NCBI GenBank assembly: GCA_965222895.1
Contig: CBDCVB010000001.1
Coordinates: forward strand, 806,001 to 870,000
Direction: 5' to 3'
Length of the DNA: 64,000 nt
Source: Bin87 sp965222895
Lineage (GTDB): Bacteria; Chloroflexota; Dehalococcoidia; Lucifugimonadales; UBA3495
Made by a program: the position numbers and the translations under genes. This document shows positions 33,618-44,323 of this stretch, in pieces (within the stretch, counting starts at the first letter, position 1; each line of letters starts with the position of its first letter). Below the pieces are notes generated by a model. That model had not been told where the DNA came from. It did no database searches and worked only from the letters and a program-made list of their open reading frames with translations.

Positions 33618-33830
33618 CTAGGTGAAGCGCGCGCTGAGGGTGGACACCACCAGGAAGACTACTATGAGGCCAATCGTCATCTGAAACAGCGTGCGTTCCA
33701 AGCCGCGGCGGGTGCGCACGGTGTTCTGCGCATTGCCGAAAAAACCGCTGCCCGACTCCCGCACCTGCGACAGGATGAGCAGCACCAACACAATGGAAAC
33801 CAGAATTTGTACAACGTTGAAAAGGGTCAT
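33618..33830 (-). CDS. secG: Protein-export membrane protein SecG
   Basis: A 70-residue subunit of the SecYEG translocon. Two membrane segments (about 5-22 and 50-67) flank a GSGFFGNAQNTVRTRRGLERTL-like loop with the conserved SGFFG and Arg-rich turn of SecG. Length is normal for the family. It lies upstream of the SAM hydrolase gene (52 bp). Confidence 0.93.
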   Translation of the reverse strand: MTLFNVVQILVSIVLVLLILSQVRESGSGFFGNAQNTVRTRRGLERTLFQMTIGLIVVFLVVSTLSARFT

Positions 33831-33954
33831 AAATATTCACCAGCGCGAACTATTCTATCACGCCAACACCGCGCCAATCTCGTGATTTTCAGTCCTTCTC
33901 AATTGCCCCAATTTCGATATTACGGCTTGCCTCGGAACCCACCAAACCCCAATC

Positions 33955-33980
33955 AATCCTGTACATCCTGTATATCCATG
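33955..33980. repeat. Dispersed AATCCTGTACATCCTGTATATCCATG repeat
   Basis: Same family as 2792 and 49734, in the 170-bp gap between gatB and secG. Confidence 0.7.
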
Positions 33981-34000
33981 CAAAAAATATCGTTCCTACT

Positions 34001-35521
34001 CTACTGCCCACCCAGCCGCGCTTTCTCCTCTTCCAACCCTTCTTGCACCAGCCGCAAGGCCAGTTCGGGCTGCGCCTGTCCCTTGGTGAGCCGCATCACC
34101 TGCCCCATCAAAAAGCGGGCGGCAGTGTCCTTGCCGCTGATGTAGTCGGCCACGGCCTTCGGATTGGCGGCGATGGCCTCGGCAACCGCGGCCTCGATGG
34201 CCCCGGTATCGCTAATCTGACCAAGTCCCTGCTCCCGCACGATGTCGGCCGGCTCGCCCCCGGTGGCGTACATCTCTTCCAGCACCGTCTTGGCCAGCGA
34301 TGTGGACAGCGTGCCATCGGCAACCAGCGCCAGCAGGTCGGACAACCGCTGCGGCGTAACCGGCGCTGCGTCGATTTCCCGATGGTCCTGATTCAGCAGC
34401 CGGGCCAGGTCGCCAAGCATCCAGTTGGCAACCTCCTTGGCCGTGGCGGGCCGGTCGGCGGCTTTAGCGTCCCGCAGCGCCAGCGTCGTCTCGAAGTAAT
34501 CGGCCATACTGCGGGAACCCGCCAACAGGTCGGCATCGTACTCAGAGAGCGCCAAGTCGGCCCGAAAGCGCGCGCTGCGTTGGGGCGCAAATTCGGGCAA
34601 CTCGGCTGCCAGCTCGGCCACTCGCTCCGGCCCGATGCGCAGCGGAGGCAAATCCGGCTCGGGAAAATAACGGTAGTCGTGGGCGTATTCCTTGCTGCGT
34701 TGGGAGACCGTTACCTCCCGCTCCTCAATCCAGCCACGCGTCTCCTGCACCACCACGCCGCCGCCCTCGATGACCTTGCGCTGGCGCTCCACCTCATACT
34801 CCAGCGCCTGATAGACGGCGTGGAAGCTGTTCATATTCTTGACTTCGGTGCGGGTGCCCAGGGTTTGGCTGCCGACGGGCCGGATGCTCACGTTGGCGTC
34901 GCAGCGGAAGTTGCCGTCCTGCATATTGCCGGTTGATACGCCCAGGTACTGCACGATGGAGTGCAGCGAGGTTAGATACTGGCGGGCCTCCTCCGAGGAG
35001 CGCAGATCGGGTTTGCTCACCACTTCCATCAAGGGCACACCGGAGCGGTTGACGTCCACCAGCGAGTAGCCCTCCCCACGGTCCTCGTGAGATGCCTGGG
35101 GAAAGTGCTGCAACTTTGCCACATCTTCCTCCAGATGCACCCGTTCCACGCCTATCCTGCGCCGTCCCAGGCCAAGTTGGGTATCGCCGTCAATCTCCAG
35201 AAACCCGTCCCGGGCCAGCGGCAGGTCGTACTGAGAAATCTGGTAACCCTTCATCAGGTCTGGATAGGGATAGTTTTTGCGGTCGAACTTGGTGAACTCG
35301 GGGATGCGGCAATGCAAAGCCAGCCCGGTCAGCACGGTGTACTCGACAGCCCGCCGGTTGATGACAGGCAACGCCCCCGGCAAACCCAGGCAAACCGGAC
35401 ACGTCCTGGTATTCGGCTCCGCAGCCTGATAATCAGCCGGACACCCGCAAAACATCTTGCTGCGGGTATGCAGCTGCACATGCACCTCAAGCCCAATAAC
35501 CGTTTCGTATTGCATAAGCAT
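34001..35521 (-). CDS. gatB: Aspartyl/glutamyl-tRNA amidotransferase subunit B
   Basis: GatB, 506 residues, converts Asp-tRNA(Asn) or Glu-tRNA(Gln) to the amide form with GatA and GatC. YETVIGLEVHVQL and MFCGCP at the N-terminus are the family signature, followed by LGLPGALPVINRRAVEY and a DYRYFPEPDLPP stretch. The C-terminal YqeY-like tail domain (about residues 350-500) with NPKAVADYISGK is present. Start may be 35521 or 35515; both ATGs are in frame. gatA and gatC are not nearby. Confidence 0.96.
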   Translation of the reverse strand: MLMQYETVIGLEVHVQLHTRSKMFCGCPADYQAAEPNTRTCPVCLGLPGALPVINRRAVEYTVLTGLALHCRIPEFTKFDRKNYPYPDLMKGYQISQYDLPLARDGFLEIDGDTQLGLGRRRIGVERVHLEEDVAKLQHFPQASHEDRGEGYSLVDVNRSGVPLMEVVSKPDLRSSEEARQYLTSLHSIVQYLGVSTGNMQDGNFRCDANVSIRPVGSQTLGTRTEVKNMNSFHAVYQALEYEVERQRKVIEGGGVVVQETRGWIEEREVTVSQRSKEYAHDYRYFPEPDLPPLRIGPERVAELAAELPEFAPQRSARFRADLALSEYDADLLAGSRSMADYFETTLALRDAKAADRPATAKEVANWMLGDLARLLNQDHREIDAAPVTPQRLSDLLALVADGTLSTSLAKTVLEEMYATGGEPADIVREQGLGQISDTGAIEAAVAEAIAANPKAVADYISGKDTAARFLMGQVMRLTKGQAQPELALRLVQEGLEEEKARLGGQ

Positions 35522-35549
35522 TCCAGGAAGTTAGTAGACGCCCGACGCC

Positions 35550-36293
35550 CTAGCCGCCCTGTTCCGTTTGCAATCGGCGCAACTGTTCACGGAGTTCGGC
35601 GGCTTCGGCTTCGGCGGCGATGCGAGCAGCCTCCGATTCCTGCAAAGCAGCCTCCGATTCCTGCAAGTCCCGCAGGTACTCCCCGGTCTCCGGTATACGA
35701 TACCGTAACCTACCCTCATCCCAGCACAAGTCCAGCCCCAGCGTTGGGCTGTGCCCCCATACCAGGCCGTCCGGCTCTTGGGCGTTGGAGAACCTCTCGT
35801 ATTCGCCGTCTACCAGTCGCTCGCCTATCAGCGGCTCGCCGCAATAACGACTGCCCGGCGTCCAGTCATAACGCCAGTATTCGCCGACGCCGATTCGGGC
35901 ATACAATTCTCTCTTTTCGACGTTATCCCGTCTTGCCGTGCTTCTCGACACAATCTCCAGCACGAAATCGGGCGCCTTGCCCACGCGCCAGATCAGGTAG
36001 GAATTCAAGGGCGGAATGAGGTCGTCAGTTACGCCGAACGCCACGTAACAGTCCGGTGCGACAACCGCCGCTGGATTGCCCTGCTCATAGTAGAGGAAAG
36101 TATCCCCGCTGATGATGACGTCGTAGCGCTGCTTCAGGTAGGCCCGCAGCACGGGGACGACCTGTGCGAATAGCGGCTCCTGTTCAAATCCGTCAGGCAA
36201 AGGCATACCGTCCGTTTCGGGGTAAAAAACGCCGTCGTCATCGTACAGGGTGATTTCGGGTGACCTAACTTTCGGCGGTGGTTTGGTAGTCAT
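35550..36293 (-). CDS. Uma2 family endonuclease with C-terminal coiled coil
   Basis: A 247-residue protein of the Uma2/DUF820 family with PD-(D/E)XK motifs APDCYVAFG and PDFVLEIVSRST, then KRELYARIGVGEYWRYD. Residues about 200-245 form a heptad-rich segment (ESEAALQESEAARIAAEAEA). The product is closely similar to the one at 41828, sharing LYDDDGxxYPxxDG, EYWRYDxTP and GHSPTLGLDLCW. A direct duplication inside the coiled coil (DLQESEAALQESEAA) reflects a 15-21 bp tandem DNA repeat around 35630-35665. Confidence 0.85.
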   Translation of the reverse strand: MTTKPPPKVRSPEITLYDDDGVFYPETDGMPLPDGFEQEPLFAQVVPVLRAYLKQRYDVIISGDTFLYYEQGNPAAVVAPDCYVAFGVTDDLIPPLNSYLIWRVGKAPDFVLEIVSRSTARRDNVEKRELYARIGVGEYWRYDWTPGSRYCGEPLIGERLVDGEYERFSNAQEPDGLVWGHSPTLGLDLCWDEGRLRYRIPETGEYLRDLQESEAALQESEAARIAAEAEAAELREQLRRLQTEQGG

Positions 36294-36341
36294 GGCAAAC
36301 CTCGCAGGGCATACCGGGTGTGGAGAGCAGTATATCGCCCC

Positions 36342-38297
<1,956 letters not shown>

Positions 38298-38555
38298 GGT
38301 AAAGAACCTCCGGGGCGGGAAAATGTCAGGATTTGATACCGCAGATATTAGCACACCCGGCGGCCGGCGGACTGCCCGGCTCCGCTACTCCGCTTCCTCA
38401 AAGTATTGCTATGGATGTTGCCGGCAAAGGGCAGTGCGGGCAATGCCAGCATGGTAAAATTCGCTTACCATAAGACCCTTGCGGAGGCCCAGGAATATCC
38501 GGCAGCAGCAATCGCCGCATACGAGCGGATGCACGGCGAATCGGGAGAGGTTGCA

Positions 38556-39230
38556 ATGACAACATCTATAACGACATCCCCACTGCCGCCGGCGCGGCCA
38601 TTCAGCCCGGAAGAGTGCGCGGTTTTGGTACGGGCCAACATCATCGCCGCAGGAGAGTCAGCCGCCGTGCTGGCTGGCGCCCGCCTTTTCACTGTGGAAG
38701 AATACCTGGCCATGGAAGTGGCCGGCATCCTGCACGAAGACGACCGCATTGAATTGATTGACGGAGTGATAATCGTTATGCCGCCCATCGGCGATCCTCA
38801 CGAGGTTAGCACTGACTGGCTTACCAGGCTGCTCGTTCCGCCCCTGATCAACCGGGCAATAGTGCGGGTGCAGGGGGCAATCCGCCTGAACAACCGCAGC
38901 GCCCCGCAACCCGACATTGCCGTGTTGCGGGAACGCCCTTTGAGCGAGGTAGGGCCGTATTTCCCACCGGATGTGTACTTGGTCATCGAGGTTGCCGACA
39001 GTACGCTGGCCTACGATCGCGGCGCGAAGCTGGCACGGTACGCCGCCGCCGGCATCCCAGAGGTGTGGGTTGTGAACCTGCGGGCGCGGGAAGTGACAGC
39101 CTATGCCGACCCGTCCGGCTCCGAGTACACGACTGTCCACACTTACCGGGTCGGCGCGAGTATCAGCCCGCAAGCCTTCCCCGACCTGGCCCTGGCGCTA
39201 GACGACTTTGTGCCACCTGCTACCGGGTAG
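38556..39230 (+). CDS. Uma2 family endonuclease, first of a tandem pair
   Basis: A 224-residue Uma2 protein. Core motifs are APQPDIAVLRER, VYLVIEVADST and ARYAAAGIPEVWVVNLRAREV. The ATG at 38556 has GGAGAGG upstream; longer in-frame starts lack one. The gene at 39322 is a tandem paralogue: the last 60 or so codons are almost identical at the DNA level, while the 5' halves differ clearly, which points to gene conversion. N-terminal LPPARPFSPEECAVLVRANIIAAGESAAVLAGARLFTVEEYL is an extra helical extension compared with the 15342 copy. Confidence 0.85.
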   Translation: MTTSITTSPLPPARPFSPEECAVLVRANIIAAGESAAVLAGARLFTVEEYLAMEVAGILHEDDRIELIDGVIIVMPPIGDPHEVSTDWLTRLLVPPLINRAIVRVQGAIRLNNRSAPQPDIAVLRERPLSEVGPYFPPDVYLVIEVADSTLAYDRGAKLARYAAAGIPEVWVVNLRAREVTAYADPSGSEYTTVHTYRVGASISPQAFPDLALALDDFVPPATG

Positions 39231-39321
39231 CGTGGGGAGACACCCTGCTCTCGAATATGTCCGTATCGGAACAGAAATCGCTGCCGACCAACGGGCGCGC
39301 AGCGGATTGGGAGAAGACGCA

Positions 39322-40002
39322 ATGACGACAACAACGACGTCCATGCCGCCGGCGCGACCGTTCAGTCCACAGGAGTGCGCGGCCATGGCGCAGGCCGGCA
39401 TCATTGACGCCGCCGAGCAGGCCGATGTCCTGGCTGGCCGCCATCGCTTCACGGTGGACGAGTACCTGGCTATGGAAGTGGCCGGAATCCTGCACGAGGA
39501 CGACCGCGTTGAACTGATGGACGGAGTGATAATCATTATGCCACCGATTGGCCTCCGCCACGTGGGTGGCACTGACTGGATGAATACGCTGCTTGTTCCA
39601 CCGCTGATAGGGCAGGCGACGGTGCGGGTGGGCGGCCCCATCTACCTGAACGACCGCAGCGCGCCCCAGCCAGACTTTGCCCTGGTACGGTGGAACCCCC
39701 CCGGTTCCGGCGTGACCGGGCGGACGATGCCGGAGGACGTGTATCTGGTTATTGAATTCGCCGACAGTTCGCTGGCCTATGACCAGGGCCCGAAGCTGGC
39801 GCGGTACGCCGCCGCCGGCATCCCAGAGGTGTGGGTTGTGAACCTGCGGGCGCGGGAAGTGACGGCCTATGCCGCCCCGTCCGGCTCCGAGTACACGACT
39901 GTCCACACTTACCGGGTCGGCGCGAGTATCAGCCCGCAAGCCTTCCCCGACCTGGCCCTGGCGCTAGACGACTTTGTGCCACCGGCCGAAGAGACACACT
40001 GA
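39322..40002 (+). CDS. Uma2 family endonuclease, second of a tandem pair
   Basis: A 226-residue paralogue of 38556 with the same N-terminal extension. Motifs: APQPDFALVRW, VYLVIEFADSS, ARYAAAGIPEVWVVNL. GGGAGA lies 9 bp upstream of the ATG at 39322. From about 39800 on, the sequence is nearly identical to 39035-39215. Both copies keep the full core, so both may be active. Confidence 0.85.
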   Translation: MTTTTTSMPPARPFSPQECAAMAQAGIIDAAEQADVLAGRHRFTVDEYLAMEVAGILHEDDRVELMDGVIIIMPPIGLRHVGGTDWMNTLLVPPLIGQATVRVGGPIYLNDRSAPQPDFALVRWNPPGSGVTGRTMPEDVYLVIEFADSSLAYDQGPKLARYAAAGIPEVWVVNLRAREVTAYAAPSGSEYTTVHTYRVGASISPQAFPDLALALDDFVPPAEETH

Positions 40003-40024
40003 CCCGGCAGCGCGCCGAAGACGG

Positions 40025-41734
40025 TTACGGCATAGCCCCGTACCACCGTCCCACTATCTCATCCACCGTCGCCGCAACTTCGTCAGCTACATCTGCCTTG
40101 AACGCAGCCACCAAATGGCAGATGCCCAAGTCTGTACCCTCACAGCCGTCCGCATCGTCATCCCGCAGCGATTTCAGGTAGAGATTGCGGAAGCCTTGCC
40201 GGAAGGTTTCCTCGCCCAGGGTGTGGTACAAGTCCAGGAAAAAGGCCTCTCCCAGCGAGTAGTTGCAGTTAAATCCTGCGGTCTCCAGATTTTCGGGTTT
40301 CCGAGCTTCCAATTCGGCGATCGTTTTGACTGAAGCGCAAGGGTTGTTGGTAGATTCCACCGGCTTTTCAACGCGCGCGTTTTCGGAGATGGAACCGAGT
40401 ATTTCGGCGGCTCCTTCGTCGATCCAATTCTGATTGCTGCCGCCCCAATAGTAGTGGGCAACCTCGTGAGCAATGATGTGAGGTGTAGAGTCCCACCGGT
40501 AACCGTTCTCTACGTCGTATAGCAACTGCATCGCCATGTGTGTGCCGAAGTTGGTTCCTCCAGACCCGGTAAACACCGCATCGTCATACAGCAGAGCGAT
40601 GTAATTGGTGGGCAAGGGCTCGCCCATGAACTCGTCTATGGTACGGACGCTGTGCTCCAGAAAATCCATGCTGGGGGTCACCTGGTCTCGGATTCGGATG
40701 ATAGCCAGCAACACCTCGCCGGACGAGGGCAAGTTGATCAGCCGTTCTTCCAGATACACTCCGGCGCCGCGCAACAGGAAGTCCACCGATTCCGGACGGT
40801 ACTTATGTGTGCCAGCGAGCAGCGCGACGATTTTGGCCTCTTCGTCAGTGATTCCGTCGCTGAGCTTGGGGTGCGACATTATTTCCAGAAAATTATCTTC
40901 ATCACTGCGCTCAAGTCTTGCCAAAGACCGCACAGCCAGGGCATCTGCACTTTCGACGCTTCCCAAAAACGGCATCCCAAGTATCTGGATTGCTGTTTCA
41001 ATAATATTCTGCCGGATAGCATCATTCTCTATCCATACCATCCAGTAGAGGTATCGGATAACTGCCGCTTCATCTGAGCTTATTCCATCAGCAACCCAAG
41101 ACTGCTGCAAGATTGCCGAAGGTAAATCAGGACCGTAGAACGACAACCAACGCACGGATTCGACGGCGGCGGTTTCATCATCAGTAATATTGTCTTTTAG
41201 CCAGGATTGGTCCAGCAGAGCGTTGAATGTGGCCGGATACCACCGTGCGCACGCAACCAACATCTCGGCGGCGGTGCGTTCATCATTGTCGATGCCGTCT
41301 GCAACCCAGGGCAGTTCCCTGATTTCTGCCGCCCGCGCCCGTTTGTTTCGTTCCAGCCAGGCGCCGTTTTCCAGTCCGGCGATAGGACTCGGCGGCCTGG
41401 GCGTGCTGGTCGGGCGCGGGGTACGCGTCGGCCCGGGCGTGCGGGTTGGAGTGGGCTGCAGCGTAGCCGTAGGCAGCGGCTTGGGCGTAAATGTAGGCGC
41501 CGGTGTGTACGTCGGCGGAACCGGCGTGCTGGTGAGCGTCGGCTCCGGTGTGGCCGTGGGCGTCGGTGGCGCAACCGTAGCCGTAGCAGTGGGGGATGGC
41601 GTGTCGGTTGGCGCTGATGTTGGCGTCTGAACCGCCGCCGGCTCCGGGGCTGTACAGGCCAACGCGGTCGAAGTCAGCATCAAACCAACTGCCGTCAGCA
41701 GCAACGACACCGCGAAAATCTTTCGTGTACTCAT
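40025..41734 (-). CDS. Exported zinc metallopeptidase-like protein with PT-rich stalk
   Basis: A 569-residue protein. A signal peptide (residues 1-27, ending ALAC) precedes a long Pro/Thr-rich linker (about 28-115). Then come four degenerate repeats of the form (S)WVADGIxxDExxxV (PWVADGIDNDERTA, SWLKDNITDDETAA, SWVADGISSDEAAV and PKLSDGITDEEAK). The C-terminal domain carries HEVAHYYWG at about 422, followed by WIDEGAAE, a gluzincin-type HExxH plus Glu zinc site. The cysteine after the hydrophobic segment makes a lipoprotein possible, but the lipobox is poor. The protein is probably secreted or cell-surface. The repeat-plus-peptidase architecture is seen in Chloroflexota; substrate unknown. 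Confidence 0.75.
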   Translation of the reverse strand: MSTRKIFAVSLLLTAVGLMLTSTALACTAPEPAAVQTPTSAPTDTPSPTATATVAPPTPTATPEPTLTSTPVPPTYTPAPTFTPKPLPTATLQPTPTRTPGPTRTPRPTSTPRPPSPIAGLENGAWLERNKRARAAEIRELPWVADGIDNDERTAAEMLVACARWYPATFNALLDQSWLKDNITDDETAAVESVRWLSFYGPDLPSAILQQSWVADGISSDEAAVIRYLYWMVWIENDAIRQNIIETAIQILGMPFLGSVESADALAVRSLARLERSDEDNFLEIMSHPKLSDGITDEEAKIVALLAGTHKYRPESVDFLLRGAGVYLEERLINLPSSGEVLLAIIRIRDQVTPSMDFLEHSVRTIDEFMGEPLPTNYIALLYDDAVFTGSGGTNFGTHMAMQLLYDVENGYRWDSTPHIIAHEVAHYYWGGSNQNWIDEGAAEILGSISENARVEKPVESTNNPCASVKTIAELEARKPENLETAGFNCNYSLGEAFFLDLYHTLGEETFRQGFRNLYLKSLRDDDADGCEGTDLGICHLVAAFKADVADEVAATVDEIVGRWYGAMP

Positions 41735-41827
41735 AGCGAATCCTCTCTTGCGACGAAAGCGTAGCCGCGCGACGTACTAATCGCCGCATCGAAACATCAC
41801 AGCGTGAAGGATGCACTGGGCTACTCT

Positions 41828-42568
41828 CTACCCTCCACGTAGCCGGTGCAGCTGCTCCCGAAGGTCCGCCGCTTCCGCTTCGGCGGCCTGGCGGGCATTC
41901 TCGGCGACCTGGCGGGCATTCTCGGACGCTCGCAAAGCATCGACCTGCTCCTGGCTGGTGGGCAGGTACTGGCCGGCCGACGGATCGTAAAAGTGCAGCA
42001 CGGCCTCGGCCCAGCACAAATCCAGCCCCAGCGTCGGGCTGTGCCCCCATGGTCGTCCATCCGCCGTGGTTTCCAGCGGGAATCGCTGGTATTCACCGTT
42101 CACCAGCCGCTCTCCCACCAGCCGCTCCCCATAGTGCTTGCTGTCCGGAGTAGGATCGTAGCGCCAGTATTCACCAATGCCGATCTGGGCGTACAGCGTC
42201 CGTTTGTACCCGGTATCCCGCCGGCCGGTGCTGCTCGACCCGATTTCCAGCGCAAAGTCCGGCGGCTTGCCCACGTCCCATACCCAGTATGAGTTGTGCC
42301 GTGCGACAGCCTCCCTACTCACCCCGAATGCTACGTAGCAGTCGGGCGAAATCGAACGGCGCGGATTACCCATTTCGTAATAGATGAACGTGTTGCCGCT
42401 CGTTACCACATCAGAGCGGGAGCGGAAATAATTCTGAACTGCCCACCTGATTTCCAGGTACGGCATATCCTGCTCAAATCCGTCGGGCAACGGCTCACCA
42501 TCCGAGTCGGGGTAATAATTACCCTCATCATCATACAACCGATATGCGGGCCGTGGTTTCGTAGTCAT
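41828..42568 (-). CDS. Uma2 family endonuclease with C-terminal coiled coil
   Basis: A 246-residue protein, paralogue of 35550: LYDDEGNYYPDSDGEPLPDGFEQ, ISPDCYVAFG, PDFALEIGSSSTGRRD, and GHSPTLGLDLCW are shared. The tail (about 205-244, SENARQVAENARQAAEAEA) is coiled coil with an internal 24-bp tandem repeat. GGAGG precedes the ATG at 42568; the open frame extends far upstream without a ribosome site. In the PD-(D/E)XK core the Glu is kept (LEIGSS), and the usual Lys is replaced by context seen in 35550 (GYKRTLYAQ). Confidence 0.82.
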   Translation of the reverse strand: MTTKPRPAYRLYDDEGNYYPDSDGEPLPDGFEQDMPYLEIRWAVQNYFRSRSDVVTSGNTFIYYEMGNPRRSISPDCYVAFGVSREAVARHNSYWVWDVGKPPDFALEIGSSSTGRRDTGYKRTLYAQIGIGEYWRYDPTPDSKHYGERLVGERLVNGEYQRFPLETTADGRPWGHSPTLGLDLCWAEAVLHFYDPSAGQYLPTSQEQVDALRASENARQVAENARQAAEAEAADLREQLHRLRGG

Positions 42569-42662
42569 GGCAAACCTCCGGTTAGTGAAGACGATGGTAG
42601 CACAGTGCGCGGATTTCCGCGCCGCCAACTCGCAGCGGTGATATGCCGTACAATCTGCGGCG

Positions 42663-44117
42663 ATGCCTGCCACTGCTGAACCGGAAACCGCTACGCTGAC
42701 GGCCCGCCTCCGCTGGCGCACTCTCATTATGGGAGCCGCTGCCGCCTTGGGGATGACGCTGGCCTCGCTCGACTTTTCGGTCAACGTGGCCCTGCCCGCC
42801 ATCCGCGATGCGTTCAGCGCCGACCTTGCCTCCGTGCAGTGGGTCATCGTCGTGTTCATCGCCACCCGCGCCGGGTTGGCGCTGGGGTCGGGCGCGTTCG
42901 CCGACCGCTTCGGCCTGCGCATGGTTTACCTGTTTGGCACCGTAACCTATATCGTCGCCATGCTGTGCCTCACCATGTCGCCGACGCTGCCGGCCATGGT
43001 AGGGTTTCGCGTACTGCAAGCCATCGGCACCGGATGTCTGTACAGCACCGCGCCGGCCATCGCCGCCGCCATCTTCCCCGAGCGCCGGCGCGGTCTGTCG
43101 ATGGGATTCACCTCAGCCAGCCTGGCCTTCGGCATGGTCGCTTCGACGCTGGCCGCCGGGCCGCTGGTGCAAATCTACGGATGGCAGGCGGTGTACGCCG
43201 GGCGCATCCCGCTGGCGGCGCTGGCGTTAGCCACCGGATTGATGGCCGTGCCAGGCCGGTTATCCGCCGAACCCACCAGCCGCAAGTTCGACATCTGGGG
43301 CGCGGCATTGGTGCTGGCGCTGCTGCTCTGCTTCATTATCGGTTTGCGACTCGGCCAGGCCATCGGGTGGACATCGCCGGTCGTCATCACGCTTTTGGTT
43401 TTGACACCCATCGTGTTGGCCGGGCTGGTTTGGGTGGAAAATCACGTCGAATCGCCGGTGCTGCCGGGGGCGCTGGTCAGGCTGCGGGGCTTCCAGACCG
43501 CCACCGTCGCTATGTTCCTGGGACACTTCGCCCAGTTCGTCATCTGGTTCATCTTCCCCTTCTACATCACCGACTCGCTGGGCCGCGGCCCCATCACGCT
43601 GGGGTTGATGCTGGCAGCCCTATCCAGCAGCAACATCGTGTCGGCGCCGGTGGGTGGATGGCTGTGCGACCGCTGGGGAGTCCGGCCCGTCGGAGCGTTG
43701 GGGCTGGCCGGCGTGGCCACCGGCTTGCTGTCGATGTCGCTGCTCGACGCCGAGTCGGCAATCTGGCACCCGGCGGCGACCATCGCGGTGGTCGGCCTGG
43801 GCGTCGGATGGTTCCAGTCGGCGGCCTACGCGCTCATGCTGGGCAGCGTCTCGCCCGAACGATACGGCACCGCCTCCGGAGCAATGTCCCTCGCTCAGGC
43901 ATCCGGCACCGTCCTGTGCGTCGCCGTAGTCGGCGCCATTTTCGCCGCCCTCACTGACCAATACACCGGAGTTCGGGGGACCAGCGCCGCCGAAGCATTC
44001 CTGCTGGCTTATGCTGCGGTTTTCCGCATCGGAGCCGCCACCGCCGCCGCCGCCGCCATCTGGTTCGCCCTGATGGCGCGCCAGCCAATCCTTCCCGGAG
44101 CGCATGACCCGCCGTAA
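42663..44117 (+). CDS. MFS transporter, DHA2-like
   Basis: A 484-residue major facilitator with about 14 hydrophobic segments, which fits the DHA2 drug:H+ antiporter group (EmrB/QacA-like). LASLDFSVNVALPAIRDAFSAD is the typical helix 1 motif, and FADRFGLRMVYL the loop 2-3 motif A. It is divergent from the Uma2 gene. Substrate unknown. Confidence 0.87.
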   Translation: MPATAEPETATLTARLRWRTLIMGAAAALGMTLASLDFSVNVALPAIRDAFSADLASVQWVIVVFIATRAGLALGSGAFADRFGLRMVYLFGTVTYIVAMLCLTMSPTLPAMVGFRVLQAIGTGCLYSTAPAIAAAIFPERRRGLSMGFTSASLAFGMVASTLAAGPLVQIYGWQAVYAGRIPLAALALATGLMAVPGRLSAEPTSRKFDIWGAALVLALLLCFIIGLRLGQAIGWTSPVVITLLVLTPIVLAGLVWVENHVESPVLPGALVRLRGFQTATVAMFLGHFAQFVIWFIFPFYITDSLGRGPITLGLMLAALSSSNIVSAPVGGWLCDRWGVRPVGALGLAGVATGLLSMSLLDAESAIWHPAATIAVVGLGVGWFQSAAYALMLGSVSPERYGTASGAMSLAQASGTVLCVAVVGAIFAALTDQYTGVRGTSAAEAFLLAYAAVFRIGAATAAAAAIWFALMARQPILPGAHDPP

Positions 44118-44180
44118 CCCAACGGCAAGCGAAATCCCGCCCTTCCTCTGAAGGCCATTATGTCTCAAGACCCTTACCAT

Positions 44181-44195
44181 GTGGGTGCGCGTGAG
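44181..44195. repeat. Solo end of the CTCAYGC MITE
   Basis: GTGGGTGCGCGTGAG matches the right inverted end of the MITE copies at 11619 and 18619. No core is present. It lies in the 206-bp gap before the next MFS gene. Confidence 0.6.
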
Positions 44196-44323
44196 TCATT
44201 TAAAACCCGTTGCCTCCGCCGGCGTCGTGTATAATGCGCCGCATCGGTAAACTTGCCGTTATGTCAGAGACGAATGTCCGCGCTTCCACCACTCCGACAC
44301 TCCGAATTTGAGGAGAGTATCCG

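Noticed and set aside
41400..41640. Repeat-rich stretch in the metallopeptidase gene as a possible tandem array
   Set aside because: It is the coding sequence of the Pro/Thr-rich stalk, whose codon repetition explains the pattern.
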